Assembly: GCA_003519585.1 (NCBI GenBank)
Contig: DOWL01000002.1
Span: 40,097-53,918, forward strand
Source: Nocardioides sp.
Lineage (GTDB): Bacteria > Actinomycetota > Actinomycetes > Propionibacteriales > Nocardioidaceae
Direction: 5' to 3'
DNA length: 13,822 bases
This document shows positions 7,359 to 12,735 of the stretch, piece by piece (within the stretch, counting starts at the first letter, position 1; each line of letters opens with the position of its first letter). The notes under the pieces are model-generated. The model was not told the origin of the DNA, searched no databases, and was given only the letters and a program-made list of their open reading frames with translations. The position numbers and the translations under genes are program-made.

Positions 7359-8041
7359 GTGACCGACGGTCCGATCCGGCTCAGCAGTTCCCACCCGATC
7401 CCGCAGACCTGACTGGCTTCCCCTTCACGACGACGTTGCCGGACACCTGGTTCCGTGAGCACGCCGATCGCTCGGCCTCGGCCGGCCACGGCTGTTGGTG
7501 GTTCTCCGGCCACGACGAGGCCGACGAGCCCATTGGTCGCTTCGACCTGCCCGCACCGGACGGGACCTGCTACCTCGGCGAGACCGTCGGCGTGGCGGTT
7601 CGCGAACGCTGTGGCCGGTTTCTCGCCGCACACCTCCCCATCCCACAGACCCACCTGGAAGGCCGCGTCGTCTCTATGGTCCGGCTACCGGAACTCGCCG
7701 GTCGGGTAGCCGACCTGACCGATCCCCGCGCCGCGCTGTTCGGCGTCACCGGTGAGCTTGCCGCCGGCATCGACTACCTCCTCAGCTCCGCGTGGGCACG
7801 GGCGCTTCGTGCCGCGGGCCTCCGTGGGGGGATCCACTTTCTGCCACGGTTCACACCCGGCCACGAGCATGCCCTCGCCGTCTTCGGCAAGGGCGGCGAC
7901 CGTGACTGGGGCATCGTCGGCGAGCCCGCTCCGTTGGTCGACGCGCTGGCCGCGATCGGCTACCAGCCGCACCGCGCCACCATCCCCTCGACCGCTGCAG
8001 TCGGTGTCGACGACTCGGTCGAGGCCGACGCGGCCCAATAG
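7355..8041 (+). CDS. RES-domain protein, probable NAD-degrading toxin
   Basis: A 228-residue RES-domain protein. Characterised RES toxins degrade NAD+, stopping growth unless bound by the cognate Xre/MbcA antitoxin. Matching segments are WFR (R34), the GRFDLP stretch (61-66) leading to the CYLGET segment (Y73, E76), and GIHFLPRF (159-166) followed by the HALAVFG strand. The Arg and Glu of the family name are visible, but the position that is normally Ser before Arg in the GIxYxSR-type motif is Pro164, so activity may be changed. GTG 7355 forms a GTGA overlap with the antitoxin stop, with GGAG (7347-7350) 4 nt upstream. A GTG at 7337 is in frame but less well placed. The order antitoxin-toxin with overlap is standard for this system. 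Confidence 0.75.
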   Translation: MSDRRSDPAQQFPPDPADLTGFPFTTTLPDTWFREHADRSASAGHGCWWFSGHDEADEPIGRFDLPAPDGTCYLGETVGVAVRERCGRFLAAHLPIPQTHLEGRVVSMVRLPELAGRVADLTDPRAALFGVTGELAAGIDYLLSSAWARALRAAGLRGGIHFLPRFTPGHEHALAVFGKGGDRDWGIVGEPAPLVDALAAIGYQPHRATIPSTAAVGVDDSVEADAAQ

Positions 8042-8068
8042 GCCGGGCCAGCTCCGCCGGCGCCGGCC
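8041..8068 (+). terminator. GC-rich hairpin after RES gene, weak terminator candidate
   Basis: GGCCGG at 8041-8046 pairs with CCGGCC at 8063-8068, and the stretch also contains the 12-bp palindrome GCCGGCGCCGGC (8056-8067). There is no T tract. It immediately follows the RES stop codon and could end the toxin-antitoxin transcript. Confidence 0.25.
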
Positions 8069-8108
8069 ACGCACTCCTCGATGCGCCCGGGACGAGAGCC
8101 ACAGCGCG

Positions 8109-8122
8109 CCACCCTAGGGTGG
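8109..8122 (+). promoter_or_regulatory. Palindromic -10 region of leaderless gpgS promoter
   Basis: The perfect 14-bp palindrome CCACCCTAGGGTGG contains the -10 box TAGGGT at 8115-8120. Seven bases later comes GTG at 8128-8130, the expected transcription start, so the mRNA would begin at the start codon. No ribosome binding site precedes this GTG, as expected for leaderless transcripts, which are common in actinobacteria. The -35 is poor (GACGAG near 8091). Confidence 0.6.
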
Positions 8123-8127
8123 GTGGC

Positions 8128-8991
8128 GTGAGCGATGCCGAGCGTGGTCCCGCGCAAGGCGGCACCCACAGGTGGCGGGACTGGTCGGTCGGCGCATTGA
8201 TCGCGGCCAAGGCAGGCCGGTCGGTCAGCCTGGTGGTGCCGGCTCGCAACGAGGCCGCGACCGTGGGTGACGTCGTGAGCCGGGTGCACGACGCGCTCGT
8301 CGACACCGAGGCGCTGCTGGACGAGATCGTCGTCATCGACTCCGACTCCACGGACGCGACGTACGAGGTGGCCGAGAGCGCCGGGGCCACCGTGCACCGA
8401 GCCGCCGACATCCGTCCCGACCTCGGCACCGTCGCCGGCAAGGGCGAGGCGATGTGGAAGTCCATGTTCGTGACGCGGGGCGACTTCGTCGTGTTCATGG
8501 ACGCGGACCTTCTCGACTGGGACACCCACTTCGTGCCGGGGCTGCTCGGACCGCTGCTGACCCAGAGCGACGTACAGCTGGTCAAGGGGTTCTACGAGCG
8601 CCCGATGGGTTCGGGCGACGCGGCGGTGCCCTTCGAGGGCGGGCGGGTCACCGAACTCGTGGCGCGGCCCCTGATCAAGCTGCTGTTCCCCGAGCTGTCA
8701 TGGCTCCATCAGCCTTTGGCTGGTGAGTGGGCGGTGCGGCGCGAGCTGTTCGAGTCGCTGAGCGTGCCGACCGGGTACGCCGTCGAGCTGGCCGCGCTGA
8801 TCGACACCGCACGCGGGCATGGTGTCGATGCCATCGCCCAGGTCGACCTCGGCTCCCGCAGCCACCGCCACCAGTCGCTGCGCGACCTCAGTGGCATGGC
8901 CGGACAGATCATGGCCGCGGCCCTGGAGCGGGCCGGACTGGAGACTCAGGCGCGCGAGGTCGAACGGCCAGCGGTGCAGGAGGTCAGATGA
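8128..8991 (+). CDS. gpgS: Glucosyl-3-phosphoglycerate synthase
   Basis: This 287-residue GT81-type retaining glycosyltransferase joins glucose from a nucleotide sugar to 3-phosphoglycerate. It is the first step of glucosylglycerate and methylglucose lipopolysaccharide synthesis. The Rossmann nucleotide-sugar half shows SLVVPARNEAATV (34-46), DSDSTDAT (71-78) and AGKGEAMW (103-110). The metal-binding DxD motif is D125-A126-D127 in FMDADLL. HQPLAGEWAVRRELF (194-208) and the histidines in SRSHRHQSL (243-251) are conserved GpgS features. It is shorter than the mycobacterial protein, mostly at the N-terminus. I prefer GTG 8128 over GTG 8119 because it sits at the predicted transcription start. 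It overlaps folP2 by ATGA. The same pair of genes is adjacent in Mycobacterium tuberculosis (Rv1208/Rv1207). Confidence 0.93.
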   Translation: MSDAERGPAQGGTHRWRDWSVGALIAAKAGRSVSLVVPARNEAATVGDVVSRVHDALVDTEALLDEIVVIDSDSTDATYEVAESAGATVHRAADIRPDLGTVAGKGEAMWKSMFVTRGDFVVFMDADLLDWDTHFVPGLLGPLLTQSDVQLVKGFYERPMGSGDAAVPFEGGRVTELVARPLIKLLFPELSWLHQPLAGEWAVRRELFESLSVPTGYAVELAALIDTARGHGVDAIAQVDLGSRSHRHQSLRDLSGMAGQIMAAALERAGLETQAREVERPAVQEVR

Positions 8992-9821
8992 CGTTGCGCC
9001 TGGGCCGTCACTCCTTCACCGACGAGCGCTCGCTCATGATGGCCATCGTCAACCGCACACCCGACTCGTTCTTCGACAAGGGCGCCACCTGGGACGAGGA
9101 CAAGGCGGTCGCCAGGGTGGCGGAGGTCGTCGCCCAAGGGGCGGAGATTGTGGACATCGGCGGCATCAAGGCCGCGCCGGGCGTCGAGATCACCGAGGCG
9201 GAGGAGAAGGCTCGCGTCGTCGACTTCGTTGCGCATGTACGCGCGACCCACCCGACGCTCGCGATCTCGGTCGACACCTGGCGCGCGTCCGTGGGTGATG
9301 CCGTCTGCGCGGCCGGTGCCGACATCCTCAACGATGCCTGGGGCGGGGCGGACCCCGAGCTGGTCGACGTAGCAGCGGCTCACGACGCAGCGATCGTGTG
9401 CACCCACACCGGCGGCGTGACTCCACGGACCCGCCCCTACCGCATCGAGTACGACGACGTCGTCCGCTCCGCCATCACCGACACGGTCGCGTACGCCGAG
9501 CGAGCGGTGGCCGCGGGCGTGCGTCCGGATTCCGTCGTCATCGACCCGGCCCATGACTTCGGCAAGAACACCTTCCACTCCCTCGAGATCACCCGGCGCC
9601 TCGGCGAGATGGTCGACACGGGCTGGCCCGTCCTCGTGTCCCTGTCCAACAAGGACTTCGTGGGCGAGACCCTCGACCTTCCGGTCGGGGAGCGGCTGGT
9701 CGGGACTCTCGCCGCCACTGCCGTCTGCGCGCTGGCCGGCGCCCGCATCTACCGCGTGCACCAAGTGCCCGAGACCCGACAGACCGTCGACATGGCCCGC
9801 GCGTTCGCGGCGACGCGATGA
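8988..9821 (+). CDS. folP2: Dihydropteroate synthase paralogue FolP2
   Basis: A 277-residue TIM-barrel protein of the pterin-binding family. It resembles mycobacterial FolP2, encoded beside gpgS there too. MAIVNRTPDSFFDKG (18-32) aligns with the DHPS MGxLNVTPDSFSDGG signature, SVDTW (94-98), ILNDAWGG (113-120) and IDPAHDFGKN (175-184) with the pterin-pocket strands, and IYRVHQV (254-260) with the last signature. However, the DHPS loop GGESTRPG reads GGIKAAPG (58-65), and the SRKS-type loop reads SNKD (220-223), so p-aminobenzoate handling is probably altered. FolP2 from Mycobacterium leprae is known to lack normal DHPS activity. The true function is open. ATG 8988 has AGGAGG at 8978-8983 and an ATGA overlap; the frame is open further upstream, but only inside gpgS. 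It ends in another ATGA overlap. Confidence 0.9.
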   Translation: MTLRLGRHSFTDERSLMMAIVNRTPDSFFDKGATWDEDKAVARVAEVVAQGAEIVDIGGIKAAPGVEITEAEEKARVVDFVAHVRATHPTLAISVDTWRASVGDAVCAAGADILNDAWGGADPELVDVAAAHDAAIVCTHTGGVTPRTRPYRIEYDDVVRSAITDTVAYAERAVAAGVRPDSVVIDPAHDFGKNTFHSLEITRRLGEMVDTGWPVLVSLSNKDFVGETLDLPVGERLVGTLAATAVCALAGARIYRVHQVPETRQTVDMARAFAATR

Positions 9822-10297
9822 CGAGGGTCGCGCTCGTGCCAGGCGTCCTGGCCATCCTGCCCGCGTACGCCAGCATCGAGGACCCCGTCGCCGAGCTTCG
9901 CGCCGCCTGCCTCGACGCCGTCTCGTGGCTGGGCCGCGAGGTCACCGTGCTCGCCGACGACCAAGGCACCCGCATCGCCGCACACCTCCTCGACGTGACC
10001 GACCAAGCGCACGACGAACCGTCGTACCTCGTCGTCGCGAACGGTTCCGCCACTCGCACCGAGAAGGCTCCCGGACACTTCGACGCCCGCGCCGAAGCCT
10101 TCGACCGCGAGCTCGGCCACTCCCTGCGCGCCGGGCGACCCGACGTGGACGCCGTTCTGGCCGACGAGCTGTGGGCCAGCGTCGGCGCGCTGTCCGCCAT
10201 GCGCGAGCTGTCACCGCTCGGTCCCGCGCAGGTCGACTACGACGCCGCCCCGTTCGGCGTGCAGTACTGGGTCATGCGCTGGACCGGGACGCAATAA
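9818..10297 (+). CDS. Short LigB-like (class III extradiol dioxygenase-type) protein
   Basis: A 159-residue protein of the group annotated as class III extradiol dioxygenase subunit B-like domain proteins in actinobacteria. The support is the opening hydrophobic strand (VALVPGVLAILP) followed by the helix ELRAACLDAVSWLG, and above all the C-terminal YDAAPFGVQYWVMRW, which matches the YDEAPYGVGYxVAxW ending of that family. Relatives are usually about 230 residues, so this one lacks roughly a third. The HPP-type metal-ligand histidines near the N-terminus are missing, so dioxygenase chemistry is unlikely. It starts inside the folP2 stop (ATGA, 9818-9821) and is the last gene of the gpgS-folP2 unit. 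Its role is unknown; the coupling to folP2 hints at a shared substrate or complex. Confidence 0.65.
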   Translation: MTRVALVPGVLAILPAYASIEDPVAELRAACLDAVSWLGREVTVLADDQGTRIAAHLLDVTDQAHDEPSYLVVANGSATRTEKAPGHFDARAEAFDRELGHSLRAGRPDVDAVLADELWASVGALSAMRELSPLGPAQVDYDAAPFGVQYWVMRWTGTQ

Positions 10298-10322
10298 GGC
10301 GGGGCCACCGGGCTGGTCCGCC
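10298..10322 (+). terminator. Hairpin directly after LigB-like gene
   Basis: GGCGG (10298-10302) pairs with CCGCC (10318-10322), continued inside by ACC/GGT after a 4-nt bulge, with loop GGGCT. It begins at the base after the TAA stop. No T tract follows, so it is a modest intrinsic-terminator candidate for the gpgS operon. Confidence 0.3.
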
Positions 10323-10328
10323 ACCTCC

Positions 10329-10344
10329 AGTTCACCGATGAACT
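10329..10344. terminator. Perfect 6-bp stem, 4-nt loop between convergent genes
   Basis: AGTTCA-CCGA-TGAACT forms a symmetrical hairpin in the 114-bp gap between the + strand gpgS operon and the - strand small secreted-protein gene. It could act for either strand. There is no T tract on either side, so support is weak. Confidence 0.25.
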
Positions 10345-10411
10345 CGGTTCGCCGGGATCTCCAGGGCTTGAACGGCGTACAACCGGCTCGTGGGTGCAGG
10401 TAGATCGTCCG

Positions 10412-10672
10412 TCAGGAAGCCCCGTAGGAGTGGGTACCGCGGAAGGCCGATCGAGGTACCGGCTTTTCATCGGGTGCGAGATTCTCGTCGGCGCCGTCAG
10501 GCTCGACGGACAGGCAGTTGGCGTCGAACGGTTCCCGTGGAACGGTCTCACCGCAGGACGGGATCGGAGACTGCCGCCCGGCGTCAGCGTCAGCGATGCC
10601 ACTCAGCGCTCCCACGCATAGAGCCGCTAGGGCCGTTCCTACGACGGCACCCACAAGCGACGATTTTCCCAT
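10412..10672 (-). CDS. Small secreted hypothetical protein
   Basis: An 86-residue protein of unknown function. It has a classical Sec signal peptide: MGKSS, then a hydrophobic core (about 6-25) ending in ADADA, with likely cleavage near residue 31. The mature part is about 55 residues, proline-rich and acidic, with two cysteines (C40, C53) that could form a disulfide. ATG 10672 is chosen because GAGAGG lies about 7 nt upstream; the frame extends nine codons further, but into the preceding gene's stop region. The stop of the preceding same-strand gene lies 4 bp upstream, so the two form an operon. I do not recognise the family. Confidence 0.65.
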   Translation of the reverse strand: MGKSSLVGAVVGTALAALCVGALSGIADADAGRQSPIPSCGETVPREPFDANCLSVEPDGADENLAPDEKPVPRSAFRGTHSYGAS

Positions 10673-10676
10673 TGCG

Positions 10677-11273
10677 TTACCTCTCGTCTGGCGACTCAAG
10701 TGGCCTGCTGACCATGTCTGGCGTGATCAGCTTGATCCTTTGAACGACCTGCCGATTGGCATCGAGGCCGACGAGCGCAGTGACGTTCTCAACCGGATCT
10801 CGAATCACGGTGAAGAATCTTCGACCCAGGCGATCCATTCGGCCGCCATAGCTGAGGGCCTCGGTTTGGACTTCTGAGTCGGCGCCCGGACTCTCTGCGA
10901 CGATCATGGCGATCCGCGCGGTTGTTATGCCGTAGATGTAGTAGCTGCCGCGGCCTGGTTTCAGGCCCCCACCGAATCCGATCTCGGTGATTTCCGGGAC
11001 GCCGAAACCGCAGCCCGCCTCGACCTCCGCGTCGTTCACGATGAGTGCGAGGCACTGTTCGCCTCCAACTTCTTGGAACTCAAGACGCCACGCGTCGCCC
11101 GACGGACTGTCGCCGGCCTTCAGTACGACAGCGCGAGCTGCATCGATATCGTCGTCGGATCGATCGACCATCACGGCCACTCCCACCATTGTTGTTGCTA
11201 CAGCTACGGCTACTACTAGAGGTCCCGCGAACCGCTGCGACGATCTTGAACACTTATCACCTAGGAAGCGCAC
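10677..11273 (-). CDS. Membrane-anchored or exported hypothetical protein
   Basis: A 198-residue protein of unknown function. A short basic N-terminus is followed by one hydrophobic segment (about 16-36), then an outer domain of about 160 residues with two cysteines (C74, C88) and beta-like alternation, for example SYYIYGITTARIAMIVAE. The GTG at 11273 has no good ribosome binding site; no later start keeps the membrane segment, so I retain it. The base composition is visibly less GC-rich than in the flanking metabolic genes (runs such as TTGTTGTTGCTACAG), suggesting accessory DNA. It lies 37 bp downstream of the tail of a broken gene and 4 bp upstream of the small secreted protein. All three may once have formed one operon. 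Confidence 0.65.
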   Translation of the reverse strand: MRFLGDKCSRSSQRFAGPLVVAVAVATTMVGVAVMVDRSDDDIDAARAVVLKAGDSPSGDAWRLEFQEVGGEQCLALIVNDAEVEAGCGFGVPEITEIGFGGGLKPGRGSYYIYGITTARIAMIVAESPGADSEVQTEALSYGGRMDRLGRRFFTVIRDPVENVTALVGLDANRQVVQRIKLITPDMVSRPLESPDER

Positions 11274-11310
11274 GGGGTTCTGAGTCCCAATATCGCGAAG
11301 CTTTCACGGG

Positions 11311-11469
11311 CTAACCGATAATGCTGAATGGACAGTAGATATCGAGCCCCTCCGAATACTTCGTCGTCGTCGCCTCACCTCCGTGCCAACCGGTGTGAAC
11401 TGCCTTCGTGCGGTACCAGTTGGTCGAGTACTGCGGGCAGGTCGTGCTGTCGTAAACCCGGTGGAGGTG
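11311..11469 (-). pseudogene. 3' remnant of a host gene fused to broken transposase
   Basis: About 50 codons ending in TAG at 11313-11311. The peptide starts around HRVYDSTTCPQY, contains RTKAVHTGWHGGEATTTKY and ends DIYCPFSIIG. It does not resemble any IS1380 C-terminus, which should continue with a TLFxTWRxHAFFT-type stretch. It is read in frame from the displaced transposase frame, so the junction is near 11465-11475. Two cysteines and its place upstream of two exported proteins suggest it was the end of a similar secreted protein. The N-terminal part was not found on the far side of the element. Confidence 0.45.
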
Positions 11470-12455
11470 CCCGTCCTTCTTGCTCGGGTTGAGGTCGGGG
11501 ATACGGCGGACCACCAACCGCCCGGCCACCTGTTCGGCTGCCTTGCGTGAGGTGAACGCGGTGAAGGGAATCTCGGCGCCTCGGCGCGTGAGACCCAGGT
11601 CTGGGTCTGCTCGTCGAACACGGCGTCGGTGTACTCGATCGGTGTCCAGGCGTCGTCACCGATGGTGGCGATCGTGGCCTTGACCTTGGGGTTCATCCGC
11701 ACGGTGACCGACACGTCGGCGCCACCGCGGATCGCGGCACCGACCGTGGCGGTGCCGTAGAATGCGGAGTCGCCACGCACCAGCGGCTTGGCCGCGTCGT
11801 GGGCCGGTGACAACGAGGTCAGGGTCTTCAACGCGTCGGCGACCAGCCGCTTGGCACCTCGTGGCGAACCGCACGATCCCTTGCGGAGTCGTTGGGCCAC
11901 CACCACCGGCGCGCTGTCCTTCGTGGATACGGTGGCCAGCAGCGCGTTGAGGCCCCGGACCCCGGAGTAGCCGTATCCCGACCCCTGCTTGGCATAGCCA
12001 TGGACCTCGATGATGGTGTCGTCGATGTCGACCATCACCCGCTCGTGGGACCCGTGTGGGGCGGGGACCAGTGGTGCCTGGTCGGCCAGCCCGGTCAGGA
12101 ACCGGGAGGCGACCGCGTCGAGCTGGCGGACGTGGCCGAAGGTGAACGTGCGCAGGAACGACCCCAGTGTCGAGGGTGCGTAGGCGTTGGCGAAGACCCG
12201 GCCCATCCCGCCGTGACGCAACAGCGCCATGTCATCGATGGAGTCCGCCCCCGCGACCATCCCCGCGACCAGGGAGGCCACCTTCAGCCCCGCGTTCGCG
12301 CCCTTGTCGGTCGGCACCGTGAGGTGCCGGTCAGCGAGCTCGTGGAGTCCGGCGGACCTGGCCAACGCGAGGACCGGGACCAACCCGGACGACGACACGA
12401 GATTCGGATCATCGAACACCGCCGAGGTCGCTCGAGGCGTGTGGCACAGTTGCAT
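11470..12455 (-). pseudogene. IS1380-family transposase, frameshifted and truncated
   Basis: The N-terminal 292 residues match the IS1380 DDE transposase pattern: MQLCH start, VPTDKGANAGLKVASLV, DDMALLRHGGM and STLGSFLRTFTFGHVRQLD. The first catalytic Asp is in VMVDIDDT (D143) and the second in VRGDSAFYG (D229). Near 11575-11580 one base is missing: the frame after SRAE should read AEIPFTAFTSRK, which is present only in the neighbouring frame and continues to RRIPDLN (about 11489). Beyond about 11470 the element stops, so the segment with the catalytic Glu is absent. A full protein is about 460 residues. It is inactive. ATG at 12455. Confidence 0.88.
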
Positions 12456-12514
12456 CTACGAGATGCCCTTCGTGATGGTGGAAATCGGTCCCTAGACAAG
12501 ACAAATTTTCCCAG
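11470..12514 (-). mobile_element. IS1380-family insertion sequence remnant
   Basis: The element consists of the broken transposase plus its 5' flank. The likely left end lies near 12490-12514, where CCCTAGACAAGACAAATTTTC resembles a terminal repeat; the outer boundary is not certain and could be further right. No inverted copy of this end exists between 11300 and 11480, so the right end was lost together with the transposase C-terminus. No target-site duplication could be defined. Confidence 0.6.
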
Positions 12515-12531
12515 CACGTAAGGGCATTCTC
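12460..12531. repeat. Inverted repeat flanking the presumed IS left end
   Basis: GAGATGCCCTTCGTG (12460-12474) and CACGTAAGGGCATTCTC (12515-12531) are reverse complements except for two single-base insertions, separated by 40 bp. Transcribed on the minus strand, the hairpin would place the AAGGGCAT arm directly upstream of the transposase ATG, where it could hide translation signals. Arms are seen; the role is inferred. Confidence 0.6.
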
Positions 12532-12735
12532 ACTTCACGACGCGCTAACCGACCAACCTCATCGGTGGATCGAGGCTTAGCCAGGGCCCTTCACCAGGGT
12601 GGTCACCTTTGGCCGACCGAGCGGTGCCACGTATGTGACGCGGCCTGAACGGAATCCACGGCACTCCGGATAACACCCGTTCATCACGCGGACCGACGGA
12701 TCAGTGGGTGGCGAGAAGCCGGATGCGTGAGCCCA
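12532..12735. other. Non-coding stretch between IS remnant and monooxygenase
   Basis: About 200 bp with no convincing gene. A minus-strand 35-codon reading frame (12684-12577) has no good ribosome site. Duplicated CCAGGG units flank GGGCCC near 12582-12600. The stretch may be further IS-derived or the 3' region of the monooxygenase gene. Confidence 0.4.

Noticed and set aside
8727-8987. N-terminal extension of folP2
   Set aside because: It lies wholly inside gpgS; ATG 8988 has AGGAGG and an ATGA overlap.
11304-11579. C-terminal 90 residues of the 383-codon transposase frame
   Set aside because: After the one-base deletion this frame is arginine/serine noise; the real continuation is in the adjacent frame.
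11310-12552. GCTAACCGA at 11310-11318 and 12544-12552 as a target-site duplication
   Set aside because: Nine bases fall far from the presumed ends of the element, and two chance matches in this much sequence are plausible.
12577-12684. 35-codon minus-strand frame between the IS remnant and the monooxygenase
   Set aside because: It has no ribosome binding site, a short unsupported peptide, and probably lies in repeat-derived DNA.
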